Shown: positions 38,577-52,500 of the stretch, in pieces | Position numbering within the stretch: position 1 is the stretch's first letter | Layout of the letters: each line of letters begins with the position of its first letter | DNA from: Paratinospora sagittata | Taxonomy: Eukaryota > Streptophyta > Magnoliopsida > Ranunculales > Menispermaceae | Assembly: GCA_035771175.1 (NCBI GenBank) | Contig: CM069593.1 | Coordinates: 33,740,741 to 33,804,740 of the forward strand | Direction: 5' to 3' | Length of the DNA stretch: 64,000 nt | The notes under the pieces: model-generated | Databases searched by the model: none | What the model was told of the DNA's origin: nothing | The model's input: the letters and a program-made list of their open reading frames with translations, nothing else | Program-made: the position numbers and the translations under genes

Positions 38577-40610
38577 CAATCAACTACCTTTTGGATCGAT
38601 AAGTTAGTTGGCTGACTAGTATATTGCTTGACCAATCGGTTCGTAAATTTTAAATAACCATAACTTATTCGTTTTAACTATGGTTTGAGTAATTTAAAAT
38701 GAGTTGGATAGAGAAAGAGAATATCTACAAATTCATATGTTGTTGCTTACTTCCGGAACACTGGTCACCGTTGATTAGTACTTTTAACAATTAGTAGCAA
38801 CAGGTCCGGTCACTGATTACTAGAAAGTCACTCAAAGCTGCTGGTTTTTTGGATCCTATCCTCATATTTCCAACACGTTTTGAATTACTCAAATCGGAGT
38901 TAAAACGGGAGAGTTATGGTCATTTCAAGTATATTTATCGATTGGTCAATTTTATATGTCGGTCGGTAAGAAAACTTATATAGCAATCAACTACCTTTTG
39001 GATCGATAAGTTAGTTGACTGACTAGTATATTGATTGACCAATCCGTCCGTAAATTTTAAATAACCACAACTTTTTCGTTTTAACTATGGTTTGAGTAAT
39101 TCAAAATAAGTTGGATGGAGAAAGAGAATATCTACAAATTCATATGTTGTTGCTTACTTCCGGAACACCGGTCACCGTTGATTAGTACTTTAAATAATTA
39201 GTAGCAACTGGTCCGGTCACTGATTACCGGAAAGTCACTCAAAGCTGATGGTTTTTTGGATCCTGTCCTCATATTTCCAACACGTTTTGAATTACTCAAA
39301 TCGGAGTTAAAACGGGAGAGTTATGGTCATTTCAAGTTTATTTATTGATTGGTCAATTTGATATGTCGGTCGGTAAGCAAACTTATATAGCAATCAACTA
39401 CCTTTTGGATCGATAAGTTAGTTGGCTGACTAGTATATTGCTTGACCAATCGGTACGTAAATTTTAAATAACCATAACTTATTCGTTTTAACTATGGTTT
39501 GAGTAATTTAAAATGAGTTGGATGGAGAAAGAGAATATCTAAAAATTCATATGTTGTAGCTTACTTCCGGAACACCGGTCACCGTTGATTAGTACTTTAA
39601 ATATTTAGTAGCAACTGGTCCGGACACTGATTACTGGAAAGTCACTCAAAGGTGCTGCTTTTTTAGATCCTGTCCTCATATTTCCAACACATTTTGAATT
39701 AGTCAAATCGGAGTTAAAACGAAAGAGTTATAGTCGTTCCAAGTTTATTTATCGATTGGTCAATTGATATGTCGGTCGGTAAGCAAACTTATATAGCAAT
39801 CAACTACCTTTTAGAACGATAAGTTAGTTGACTGACTAGTATATTGATTGACCAATCGGAACGTAAATTTTAAATAACCACAACTTTTTCGTTTTAATTA
39901 TGGTTTGAGTAATTCAAAATGAGTTGGATGGAGAAAGAGAATATCTAACAATTCATATGTTGTAGCTTACTTCCGGAACACCGGTCACCGTTGATTAGTA
40001 CTTTAAATAATTAGTAGCAACTGGTCCGGTCACTGATTACTAGAAAGTCACTCAAAGCTGCTGGTTTTTTGGATCCTGTCCTCATATTTCCGACACGTTT
40101 TGAATTACTCAAATCGGAGTTAAAACGGGAAAGTTATGGTCATTTCAAGTTTATTTATCGATTGGTCAATTTGATATGTCGGTCGGTAAGCAAACTTATA
40201 TAGCAATCAACTACCTTTTGGATCGATAAGTTAGTTGACTGACTAGTATATTGATTGACCAGTCCGTCCGTAAATTTTAATTAACCACAACTTTTTCGTT
40301 TTAACTATGGTTTGTGTAATTCAAAATGAGTTGGATGGAGAAAGAAAATATCTACAAATTCATATGTTGTAGCTTACTTTCAGAACACCGGTCACCGTTG
40401 ATTAGTACTTTAAATATTTAGTAGCAACTGGTCTGGTCACTGATTACTGGAAAGTCACTCAAAGGTGCTGCTTTTTTAGATCCTGTCCTCATATTTCCAA
40501 CACGTTTTGAATTACTCAAATCGGAGTTAAAACGGGAGAGTTATGGTAATTTCAAGTTTATTTATCGATTGGTCAATTTGATATGTCGGTCGGTAAGCAA
40601 ACTTATATAG
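38577..40610 (+). repeat. 10-monomer HOR, copy 3 shortened to 5 monomers (2,034 bp)
   Basis: The unit starts like copies 1 and 2. In the monomer at about 38,98x it jumps from the sequence equivalent to 35,15x to that equivalent to 37,18x, so five monomers are missing. The marker ttttagaacgataag returns after 2,034 bp (37,775 to 39,809). The block holding the 812-bp duplication and the B-like monomer is exactly what is absent. Confidence 0.83.
39152..39219 (+). other. Deletion junction in HOR copy 3
   Basis: Left of the tract the monomer carries aaaataagttgg and ttgttgcttac, as at 35,040-35,090. Right of it the monomer carries cactgattaccggaaag, as at about 37,185-37,200. The sequence between is common to both parents, so the exchange lies here. 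A private change follows (agctgatgg instead of agctgctgg). Confidence 0.78.
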
Positions 40611-43454
40611 CAATCAACTACCTTTTGGATCGATAAGTTAGTTGGCTGACTAGTATATTGCTTGACCAATCGGTTCGTAAATTTTAAATAACCATAACTT
40701 ATTCGTTTTAACTATGGTTTGAGTAATTTAAAATGAGTTGGATAGAGAAAGAGAATATCTACAAATTCATATGTTGTTGCTTACTTCCGGAACACTGGTC
40801 ACCGTCGATTAGTACTTTTAACAATTAGTAGCAACAGGTCCGGTCACTGATTACTAGAAAGTCACTCAAAGCTGCTGGTTTTTTGGATCCTGTCCTCATA
40901 TTTCCAACACGTTTTGAATTACTCAAATCGGAGTTAAAACGGGAGAGTTATGGTCATTTCAAGTATATTTATCGATTGGTAAATTTTATATGTCGGTCGG
41001 TAAGCAAACTTATATAGCAATCAACTACCTTTTGGATCGATAAGTTAGTTGACTGACTAGTATATTGATTGACCAATCCGTCCGTAAATTTTAAATAACC
41101 ACAACTTTTTCGTTTTAACTATGGTTTGAGTAATTCAAAATAAGTTGGATGGAGAAAGAGAATATCTACAAATTCATATGTTGTTGCTTACTTCCGGAAC
41201 ACCGGTCACCGTTGATTAGTACTTTAAATAATTAGTAGCAACTGGTCCGGTCATTGATTACTGGAAAATCACTTAAAGCTGCTTGTTTTTTGGATCCTGT
41301 CCTCATATTTCCAACACATTTTGAATTTCTCAAATCGGAGTTAAAACGGAAGAGTTATTGTCATTTCAAGCTTTTTTATCAATTGGTCAATTGATATGTC
41401 GGTCGGTAAGCAAACTTATATATCAATCAACTATCATTTGGATCGATAACTTAGTTGACTGACTTGTATATTGATTGACCAATCGGTACGTAAATTTTAA
41501 TTAACCACAACTTTTTCGTTTTAACTATGGTTTGAGTAATTGAAAATGAGTTTGATGGAGAAAGATAATATCTACAAATTCATATGTTGTAGCTTACTTT
41601 CAGAACACCGGTCACCGTTGATTAGTACTTTAAATAATTAGTAGCAACTGGTCCGGTCACTGATTACTGGAAAGTCACTCAAAGCTGCTGGTTTTTTGGA
41701 TCCTGTCCATATATTTCCAACACGTTTAGAATTACTCAAATCGGAGTTAAAACGGGAGAGTTATGGTCATTTCAAGTTTATTTATCGATTGGTCAATTTG
41801 ATATGTCGGTCGGTAAGCAAACTTATATAGCAATCAACTACCTTTTGGATCGATAAGTTAGTTGGCTAACTAGTATATTGCTTGACCAATCGGTATGTAA
41901 ATTTTAAATAACCATAACTTATTCGTTTTAACTATGGCTTGAGTAATTTAAAATGAGTTGGATGGAGAAAGAGAATATCTACAAATTCATATGTTGTTGC
42001 TTACTTCCGGAACACCGGTCACCGTTGATTAGTACTTTTAACAATTAGTAGCAACTGGTCCGGTCACTGATTACTGGAAAGTCACTTAAAGCTGCTTGTT
42101 TTTTGGATCCTGCCCTCATATTTCCAACACATTTTGAATTTCTCAAATCGGAGTTAAAACGGAAGAGTTATTGTCATTTGCCGTTTACTTATTGATTCGT
42201 CAATCGATATGCCGATCGGTTAGCAAACTTATATAGCAATCAACTACCTTTTGGATCGATAAGTTAGTTGACTGACTAGTACATTGATTGACCAATCGGT
42301 ACGTAAATTTTAAATAACCACAACTTATTCGTTTTAACTATGGTTTGAGTAATTTAAAATGAGTTGGATGGAGAAAGAGAATATCTACAAATTCATAGGC
42401 TGTAACTTACATTCGGAACACCGGTAACCGTCGATTTGCACATTGAATATTTAGTAGGAACTGGTCTGGTCACCGATTACTAAAAAGTCACCGAAAGCTG
42501 CTGGTTTTTTAGATCGTGTCCTCATATTTTCAACACATTTTGAATTACTCAAATTGGAGTTAAAACGAATGAGTTATGGACTTTTGACGTTTACTTATTG
42601 ATTGGTCAATCGATATGCCTGTCGGTAAGCAAACTTATATATCAATCAACTATCTTTTGGATCGACAACTTAGTTGACTGACTTGTATATTGGTTGACCA
42701 ATCGGTACGTAAATTTTAAATAACCAAAACTTTTTCGTTTTAACTGTGGTTTGAGTAATTGAAAATGAGTTTGATGGAGAAAGAGAATATCTACAAATTC
42801 ATATGTTGTAGCTTAGTTTCGGAACACCGGTCACCGTTGATTAGTACTTTCAATATTTAGTAGCAACTGGTCCGGTCACTGATTACTGGAAAGTCACTCA
42901 AAGGTGCTGTTTTTTAGATCCTGTCCTCATATTTCCAACACATTTTGAATTAGTCAAATCGGAGTTAAAACGAAAGAGTTATAGTCGTTCCAAGTTTATT
43001 TATCGATTGGTCAATTGATATGTCGGTCTGTAAGCAAACTTATATAGCAATCAACTACCTTTTAGATCGATAAGTTAGTTGACTGACTAGTATATTGATT
43101 GACCAATCGGTACGTAAATTTTACATAACCACAACTTTTTCGTTTTAACTATGGTTTGAGTAATTCAAAATGAGTTGGATGGAGAAAGAGAATATCTAAA
43201 AATTCATATGTTGTAGCTTACTTCCGGAACCCCTGTCACCATTGATTAGTACTTTAAATAATTAGTAGCAACTGGCCCGGTCACTGATTACTGGAAAGTC
43301 ACTCAAAGCTGCTGGTTTTTTGGATCCTGTCCTCATATTTCCAACACGTTTTGAATTACTCAAATCGGAGTTAAAACGGGAGAGTTATGGTCATTTCAAG
43401 TTTATTTATTGATTGGTCAATTTGATATGTCGGTCGGTAAGCAAACTTATATAG
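40611..43454 (+). repeat. Partial 10-monomer copy passing into mosaic block
   Basis: The first two monomers follow the 10-monomer HOR (ggttcgtaaatt, tttaacaattag, ccgtccgtaaatt). From about 41,370 it departs (tcaagcttttttatcaattgg, actatcatttgg). After that come mixed A, B, C and 407-bp monomers, with local oddities such as ttgccgtttacttattgattcgtc near 42,178 and a 1-bp loss in gtgctgttttttag near 42,906. There is no clear period in 41.4-43.4 kb. Confidence 0.72.
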
Positions 43455-43860
43455 CAATCAACTACCTTTTGGATCGATAAGTTAGTTGGCTGACTAGTAT
43501 ATTGCTTGACCAATCGGTACATAAATTTTAAATAACCATAACTTATTCGTTTTAACTATGGTTTGAGTAATTTAAAATGAGTTGGATGGAGAAAGAGAAT
43601 ATCTACAAATTCATATGTTGTTGCTTACTTCCGGAACACCGGTCACCGTTGATTAGTACTTTAAATAATTAGTAGCAACTGGTCCGGTCACTGATTACTG
43701 GAAAGTCACTTAAAGCTCCTTGTTTTTTGGATCCAGTCCTCATATTTCCAACACATTTTGAATTTCTCAAATCGGAGTTAAAACGGAAGAGGTATTGTCA
43801 TTTCAAGTTTATTCATCGATTGGTCAATTGATATGTCGGTCGGTAAGCAAACTTATATAG

Positions 43861-44266
43861 AAATCAACTACCTTCTGGATTGATAAGTTAGTTGACTGAC
43901 TAGTATATTGATTGACCAATCGGTACGTAAATTTTAAATAACCACAACTTATTCATTTTAACTATGGTTTGAGTAATTAAAAATGAGTTGGATGGAGAAA
44001 GAGAATATCTACAAATTCATAGGCTGTAACTTACATTCGGAACACCGGTAACCGTCGATTTGTACATTGAATATTTAGTAGGAACTGGTCTGGTCACCGA
44101 TTACTAAAAAGTCACCGAAAGCTGCTGGTTTTTTAGATCGTGTCCTCATATTTCCAACACATTTTGAATTACTCAAATTGGAGTTAAAACGAAAGAGTTA
44201 TGCTCTTTTGACGTTTACTTATTGATTGGTCAATCGATATGCCTGTCGGTAAGCAAACTTATATAT
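43861..44266 (+). repeat. Subfamily B representative monomer
   Basis: Marks of the B subfamily are cataggctgtaac in place of catatgttgtagc, ggtaaccgtcgatttg, tttagtaggaactgg, ccgattactaaaaagtcaccg, tttttagatcgtg, caaattggag and tcttttgacgtttac, followed by gatatgcctgtcgg and tatatatcaatc. It is the most distinct subfamily and usually marks one fixed place in each HOR. Three early copies (starts 411, 2439, 6903) have a 2-bp deletion, aggctaac. Confidence 0.85.
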
Positions 44267-44672
44267 CAATCAACTATCTTTTGGATCGACAACTTAGTTG
44301 ACTGACTAGTATATTGGTTGACCAATCGGTACGTAAATTTTAAATAACCACAACTTTTTCGTTTTAACTGTGGTTTGAGTAATTGAAAATGAGTTTGATG
44401 GAGAAAGAGAATATCTACAAATTCATATGTTGTAGCTTACTTTCGGAACACCGGTCAATGTTGATTAGTACTTTAAATATTTAGTAGCAACTGGTCCGGT
44501 CACTGATTACTGGAAAGTCACTCAAAGGTGCTGCTTTTTTTGATCCTGTCCTCATATTTCCAACACATTTTGAATTATTCAAATCGGAGTTAAAACGAAA
44601 GAGTTATAGTCGTTCCAAGTTTATTTATCGATTGGTCAATTGATATGTCGGTCGGTAAGCAAACTTATATAG
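44267..44672 (+). repeat. Subfamily C representative monomer
   Basis: Marks of the C subfamily are gtaattgaaaatgagtttgatgg, tttaaatatttag, caaaggtgctgctttttt, often gaattagtc, aaaacgaaagagttatagtcg and ttccaagtttattt. This copy has tttttttgatcc and gaattattc, typical of the second 7-monomer and 16-monomer HORs. C monomers very often follow B monomers directly, so B-C behaves as a fixed pair. Confidence 0.82.
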
Positions 44673-46297
44673 CAATCAACTACCTTTTGGATCGATAAGT
44701 GAGTTGACTGACTAGTATATTGCTTGACCAATCGGTACGTAAATTTTAAATAACCATAACTTATTCGTTTTAACTATGGTTTGAGTAATTTAAAATGAGT
44801 TGGATGGAGAAAGAGAATATCTACAAATTCATAGCCTGTAACTTACTTTCGGAACACCGGTAACCGTTGATTTGTACTGTGAATATTTAGTAGGAACTGG
44901 TCCGGTCACTGATTACTTAAAAGTCACCGAAAGCTGCTGGTTTTTTAGATCGTGTCCACATATTTCCAACACATTTTGAATTACTCAAATTGGAGTTAAA
45001 ACGAAAGAGTTATGGTCTTTTGCCGTTTACTTATTGATTCGTCTATCGATATGCCGATCGGTTAGCAAACTTATATTTCAATCAACTATATTTTGGATCG
45101 ATAACTTAGTTGGCTGACTTGTATGTTGATTGACCAATCGGTACGTAAATTTTAAATAACAATAACTTATTCGTTTTAAGTATGGTTTGAGTAATTTAAA
45201 ATGAGTTGGATGGAGAAAGAGAATATCTACAAATTCATAGGCTGTAACTTACATTCGGAACACCGGTAAAGGTTGATTTGTACTTTGAATATTTAGTAGG
45301 AACTGGTCCGGTCACCGATTACTAAAAAGTCACCGAAAGCTGTTGGTTTTTTAGATCGTGTCCTCATATTTCCAACACATTTTGAATTACTCAAATTGGA
45401 GTTAAAATTAAAGAGTTATGGTCTTTTGAGGTTTACTTATTGATTGGTCAATCGATATGCCGATCGGTAAGCAAACTTATATATCAATCAACTATCTTTT
45501 GGATCGATAACTTAGTTGACCGACTTGTATATTGATTGACCAATCGGTACGTAAATTTTAATTAACCACAACTTTTTCGTTTTAACTATGGTTTGAGTAA
45601 TTGAAAATGAGTTTGATGGAGAAAGATAATATCTACAAATTCATATGCTGTAGCTTACTTTCAGAACACCGGTCACCGTTGATTAGTACTTTAAATATTT
45701 AGTAGCAACTGGTCCGGTCACTGATTACTGGAAAGTCACACAAAGGTACTGCTTTTTTAGATCTTGTCCTCATATTTCCAACACATTTTGAATTAGTCAA
45801 ATCGGAGTTAAAACGAAAGAGTTATAGTCGTTCCAAGTTTATTTATCTATTGGTCAATTGATATGTCGGTCGGTAAGCAAACTTATATAGCAATCAACTA
45901 CCTTTTAGATCGATAAGTTAGTTGACTGACTAGTATATTGATTGACCAATCGGTACGTAAATTTTAAATAACCACAACTTTTTCGTTTTAACTATGGTTT
46001 CAGTAATTCAAAATGAGTTGGATCGAGAAAGAGAATATATAAAAATTTATATGTTGTAGCTTACTTCCGGAACACCGGTCACCGTTGATTAGTACTTTAA
46101 ATAATTAGTAGCAACTGGTCCGGCCACTGATTACTGGAAAGTCACTCAAAGCTGCTGGTTTTTTGGATCCTGTCCTCATATTTCCAACACGTTTTGAATT
46201 ACTCAAATCGGAGTTAAAACGGGAGAGTTATGGTCATTTCAAGTTTATTTATTGATTGGTCAATTTGATATGTCGGTCGGTAAGCAAACTTATGTAG

Positions 46298-49140
46298 CAA
46301 TCAACTACCTTTTGGATCGATAAGTTAGTTGGCTGACTAGTATATTGCTTGACCAATCGGTACGTAAATTTTAAATAACCATAACTTATTCGTTTTAACT
46401 ATGGTTTGAGTAATTTAAAATGAGTTGGATGGAGAAAGAGAATATCTACAAATTCATATGTTGTTGCTTACTTCCGGAACACCGGTCACCGTTGATTAGT
46501 ACTTTAAATAATTAGTAGCAACTGGTCCGGTCACTGATTACTGGAAAGTCACTTAAAGCTCCTTATTTTTTGGATCCTGTCCTCATATTTCCAACACATT
46601 TTGAATTTCTCAAATCGGAGTTAAAACGGAAGAGGTATTGTCATTTCAAGTTTATTCATCGATTGGTCAATTGATATGTCGGTCGGTAAGCAAACTTATA
46701 TAGCAATCAACTACCTTTTGGATTGATAAGTTAGTTGACTGACTAGTATATTGATTGACCAATCGGTACGTAAATTTTAAATAACCACAACTTATTCGTT
46801 TTAACTATGGTTTGAGTAATTTAAAATGAGTTGGATGGAGAAAGAGAATATCTACAAATTCATAGGCTGTAACTTACATTCGGAACACCGGTAACCGTCG
46901 ATTTGTACATTGAATATTTAGTAGGAACTGGTCTGGTCACCAATTACTAAAAAGTCACCGAAAGCTGCTGGTTTTTTAGATCGTGTCCTCATATTTCCAA
47001 CACATTTTGAATTACTCAAATTGGAGTTAAAACGAAAGAGTTATGCTCTTTTGACGTTTACTTATTGATTGGTCAATCGATATGCCTGTCGGTAAGCAAA
47101 CTTATATATCAATCAACTATCTTTTGGATCGACAACTTAGTTGACTGACTAGTATATTGGTTGACCAATCGGTACGTAAATTTTGAATAACCACAACTTT
47201 TTCGTTTTAACTGTGGTTTGAGTAATTGAAAATGAGTTTGATGGAGAAAGAGAATATCTACAAATTCATATGTTGTAGCTTACTTTCGGAACACCGGTCA
47301 CTGTTGATTAGTACTTTAAATATTTAGTAGCAACTGGTCCGGTCACTAATTACTGGAAAGTCACTCAAAGGTGCTGCTTTTTTTGATCCTGTCCTCATAT
47401 TTCCAACACATTTTGAATTATTCAAATCGGAGTTAAAACGAAAGAGTTATAGTCGTTCCAAGTTTATTTATCGATTGGTCAATTGATATGTCGGTCGGTA
47501 AGCAAACTTATATAGCAATCAACTACCTTTTGGATCGATAAGTGAGTTGACTGACTAGTATATTGCTTGACCAATCGGTACGTAAATTTTAAATAACCAT
47601 AACTTATTCGTTTTAAGTATGGTTTGAGTAATTTAAAATGAGTTGGATGGAGAAAGAGAATATCTACAAATTCATAGCCTGTAACTTACTTTCGGAACAC
47701 CGGTAACCGTTGATTTGTACTGTGAATATTTAGTAGGAACTGGTCCGGTCACCGATTACTTAAACGTCACCGAAAGCTGCTGGTTTTTTAGATCGTGTCC
47801 ACATATTTCCAACACATTTTGAATTACTCAAATTGGAGTTAAAACGAAAGAGTTATGGTCTTTTGCCGTTTACTTATTGATTCGTCAATCGATATGCCGA
47901 TCGGTTAGCAAACTTATATTTCAATCAACTATATTTTGGATCGATAACTTAGTTGGCTGACTTGTATGTTGATTGACCAATCAGTACGTAAATTTTAAAT
48001 AACAATAACTTATTCGTTTTAAGTATGGTTTGAGTAATTTAAAATGAGTTGGATGGAGAAAGAGAATATCTACAAATTCATAGGCTGTAACTTACTTTCG
48101 GAACACCGGTAAAGGTTGATTTGTACTTTGAATATTTAGTAGGAACTGGTCCGGTCACCGATTACTAAAAAGTCACCGAAAGCTGTTGGTTTTTTAGATC
48201 GTGTCCTCATATTTCCAACACATTTTGAATTACTCAAATTGGAGTTAAAATTAAGGAGTTATGGTCTTTTGAGGTTTACTTATTGATTGGTCAATCGATA
48301 TGCCGATCGGTAAGCAAACTTATATATCAATCAACTATCTTTTGGATCGATAACTTAGTTGACCGACTTGTATATTGATTGACCAATCGGTACGTAAATT
48401 TTAATTAACCACAACTTTTTCGTTTTAACTATGGTTTGAGTAATTGAAAATGAGTTTGATGGAGAAAGATAATATCTACAAATTCATATGCTGTAGCTTA
48501 CTTTCAGAACACCGGTCACCGTTGATTAGTACTTTAAATATTTAGTAGCAACTGGTCCGGTCACTGATTACTGGAAAGTCACTCAAAGGTACTGCTTTTT
48601 TAGATCTTGTCCTCATATTTCCAACACATTTTGAATTAGTCAAATCGGAGTTAAAACGAAAGAGTTATAGTCGTTCCAAGTTTATTTATCTATTGGTCAA
48701 TTGATATGTCGGTCGGTAAGCAAACTTATATAGCAATCTACTACCTTTTAGATCGATAAGTTAGTTGACTGACTAGTATATTGATTGACCAATCGGTACG
48801 CAAATTTTAAATAACCACAACTTTTTCGTTTTAACTATGGTTTGAGTAATTCAAAATGAGTTGGATGGAGAAAGAGAATATCTAAAAATTTATATGTTGT
48901 AGCTTACTTCCGGAACACCGGTCACCGTTGATTAGTACTTTAAATAATTAGTAGCAACTGGTCCGGCCACTGATTACTGGAAAGTCACTCAAAGCTGCTG
49001 GTTTTTTGGATCCTGTCCTCATATTTCCAACACGTTTTGAATTACTCAAATCGGAGTTAAAACGGGAGAGTTATGGTCATTTCAAGTTTATTTATTGATT
49101 GGTCAATTTGATATGTCGGTCGGTAAGCAAACTTATGTAG
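46298..49140 (+). repeat. Second 7-monomer HOR, copy 2 (2,843 bp)
   Basis: Collinear with copy 1 and highly similar. Differences include aaatttatatg against aaaattcatatg-like bases, tatgtagcaatc at the start, and scattered single substitutions. The same register continues at 49,141, where agaggtattgtc recurs at 49,477 and the unit enlarges to 16 monomers. Confidence 0.87.
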
Positions 49141-49546
49141 CAATCAACTACCTTTTGGATCGATAAGTTAGTTGGCTGACTAGTATATTGCTTGACCAAT
49201 CGGTACGTAAATTTTAAATAACCATAACTTATTCGTTTTAACTATGGTTTGAGTAATTTAAAATGAGTTGGATGGAGAAAGAGAATATCTACAAATTCAT
49301 ATGTTGTTGCTTACTTCCGGAACACCGGTCACCGTTGATTAGTACTTTAAATAATTAGTAGCAACTGGTCCGGTCACTGATTACTGGAAAGTCACTTAAA
49401 GCTCCTTGTTTTTTGGATCCTGTCCTCATATTTCCAACACATTTTGAATTTCTCAAATCGGAGTTAAAACGGAAGAGGTATTGTCATTTCAAGTTTATTC
49501 ATCGATTGGTCAATTGATATGTCGGTCGGTAAGCAAACTTATATAG
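49141..49546 (+). repeat. Subfamily F representative monomer
   Basis: Marks are atgttgttgcttac, gtcacttaaagctccttg, gaatttctcaaatcgg, agaggtattgtc and tttattcatcg. It occurs once per unit in the second 7-monomer and 16-monomer HORs (43,455; 46,298; 49,141; 55,638; 62,135) and so is a convenient unit marker. A relative with agctgcttg lies in the 10-monomer HOR. Confidence 0.8.
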
Positions 49547-52500
49547 CAATCAACTACCTTTTGGATTGATAAGTTAGTTGACTGACTAGTATATAGATTG
49601 ACCAATCGGTACGTAAATTTTAAATAACCACAACTTATTCGTTTTAACTATGGTTTGAGTAATTTAAAATGAGTTGGATGGTGAAAGAGAATATCTAAAA
49701 ATTCATAGGCTGTAACTTACATTCGGAACACCGGTAACCGTCGATTTGTACATTGAATATTTAGTAGGAACTGGTCTGGTCACCGATTACTAAAAAGTCA
49801 CCGAAAGCTGCTGGTTTTTTAGATCGTGTCCTCATATTTCCAACACATTTTGAATTACTCAAATTGGAGTTAAAACGAAAGAGTTATGCTCTTTTGACGT
49901 TTACTTATTGATTGGTCAATCGATATGCCTGTCGGTAAGCAAACTTATATATCAATCAACTATCTTTTGGATCGACAACTTAGTTGACTGACTAGTATAT
50001 TGGTTGACCAATCGGTACGTAAATTTTAAATAACCACAACTTTTTCGTTTTAACTGTGGTTTGAGTAATTGAAAATGAGTTTGATGGAGAAAGAGAATAT
50101 CTACAAATTCATATGTTGTAGCTTACTTTCGGAACACCGGTCCCTGTTGATTAGTACTTTAAATATTTAGTAGCAACTGGTCCGGTCACTGATTACTGGA
50201 AAGTCACTCAAAGGTGCTGCTTTTTTTGATCCTGTCCTCATATTTCCAACACATTTTGAATTATTCAAATCGGAGTTAAAACGAAAGAGTTATAGTCGTT
50301 CCAAGTTTATTTATCGATTCGTCAATTGATATGTCGGTCGGTAAGCAAACTTATATAGCAATCAACTACCTTTTGGATCGATAAGTGAGTTCACTGACTA
50401 GTATATTGCTTGACCAATCGGTACGTAAATTTTAAATAACCATAACTTATTCATTTTAACTATGGTTTGAGTAATTTAAAATGAGTTGGATGGAGAAAGA
50501 GAATATCTACAAATTCATAGCCTGTAACTTACTTTCGGAACACCGGTAACCGTTGATTTGTACTGTGAATATTTAGTAGGAACTGGTCCGGTCACCGATT
50601 ACTAAAAAGTCACCGAAAGCTGTTGGTTTTTTAGATCGTGTCCTCATATTTCCAACACATTTTGAATTACTCAAATTGGAGTTAAAATTAAAGAGTTATG
50701 GTCTTTTGAGCTTTACTTATTGATTGGTCAATCGATATGCCGATCGGTAAGCAAACTTATATATCAATCAACTATCTTTTGGATCGATAACTTAGTTGAC
50801 CGACTTGTATATTGATTGACCAATCGGTACGTAAATTTTAATTAACCACAACTTTTTCGTTTTAACTATGGTTTGAGTAATTGAAAATGAGTTTGATGGA
50901 GAAAGATAATATCTACAAATTCATATGCTGTAGCTTACTTTCAGAACACCGGTCACCGTTGATGAGTACTTTAAATATTTAGTAGCAACTGGTCCGGTCA
51001 CTGATTACTGGAAAGTCACTCAAAGGTGCTGCTTTTTTAGATCCTGTCCTCATACTTCCAACACATTTTGAATTAGTCAAATCGGAGTTAAAACGAAAAA
51101 GTTATAGTCGTTCCAAGTTTATTTATCGATTGGTCAATTGATATGTCGGTCGGTAAGCAAACTTATATAGCAATCAACTACCTTTTAGATCGATAAGTTA
51201 GTTGACTGACTAGTATATTGATTGACCAATCGGTACGTAAATTTTAAATAACCACAACTTTTTCGTTTTAACTATGTTTTGAGTAATTCAAAATGAGTTG
51301 GATGGAGAAAGAGAATATCTAAAAATTTATATTTTGTAGCTTACTTCCGGAACACCGGTCACCGTTGATTAGTACTTTAAATAATTAGTAGCAACTTGTC
51401 CGGTCACTGATTACTGGAAAGTCACTCAAAGTTGCTGGTTTTTTGGATCCTGTCCTCATATTTCCATCACGTTTTGAATTACTCAAATCGGAGTTAAAAC
51501 GGGAGAGTTTTGGTCATTTCAAGTTTATTTATCGATTGGTCAATTTGATATGTCGGTCGGTAAGCAAACTTATATAGCAATCAACTACCTTTTGGATCGA
51601 TAAGTTAGTTGGCTGACTAGTATATTGCTTGACCAATCGGTACGTAAATTTTAAATAACCATAACTTATTCGTTTTAACTATGGTTTGAGTAATTTAAAT
51701 GAGTTGGATGGAGAAAGAGAATATCTACAAATTCATAGGCTGTAACTTACTTTCGGAACACCGGTAACCGTTGATTTGTACTGTGAATATTTAGTAGGAA
51801 CTGGTCCGGTCACCGATTACTTAAAAGTCACCGAAAGCTGCTGGTTTTTTAGATCGTGTCCTCATATTTCCAACACATTTTGAATTACTCAAATTGGAGT
51901 TAAAATTAAAGAGTTATGGTCTTTTGAGCTTTACTTATTGATTGGTCAATCGATATGCCGATCGGTAAGCAAACTTATATATCAATCAACTATCTTTTGG
52001 ATCGATAACTTAGTTGACCGACTTGTATATTGATTGACCAATCGGTACGTAAATTTTAATTAACCACAACTTTTTCGTTTTAACTATGGTTTGAGTAATT
52101 GAAAATGAGTTTGATGGAGAAAGATAATATCTACAAATTCATATGCTGTAGCTTACTTTCAGAACACCGGTCACCGTTGATGAGTACTTTAAATATTTAG
52201 TAGCAACTGGTCAGGTCACTGATTACTGGAAAGTCACTCAAAGGTGCTGCTTTTTTAGATCCAGTCCTCATATTTCCAACACATTTTGAATTAGTCAAAT
52301 CGGAGTTAAAACAAAAGAGTTATAGTCGTTCCAAGTTTATTTATCGATTGGTCAATTGATATGTCGGTCGGTAAGCAAACTTATATAGCAATCAACTACC
52401 TTTTGGATCGATAAGTTAGTTGACTGACTTGTATGTTGATTGACCAATCGGTATGTAAATTTTAAATAACCACAACTTTTTCGTTTTAACTATGGTTTGA

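Larger units (their letters stand above)
43455..46297 (+). repeat. Second 7-monomer HOR, copy 1 (2,843 bp)
   Basis: Period markers: agaggtattgtc at 43,791 and 46,634 and the equivalent monomer starts at 43,455 and 46,298. Monomer order is F (gctccttg..., tttattcatcg), B (ggctgtaac), C, a B-like agcctgtaac monomer, a B-like ggtaaagg monomer, C, then a 407-bp monomer. It has the same length as the 7-monomer HOR at 15.7-21.3 kb but a different composition, so the two arose separately. Confidence 0.87.
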
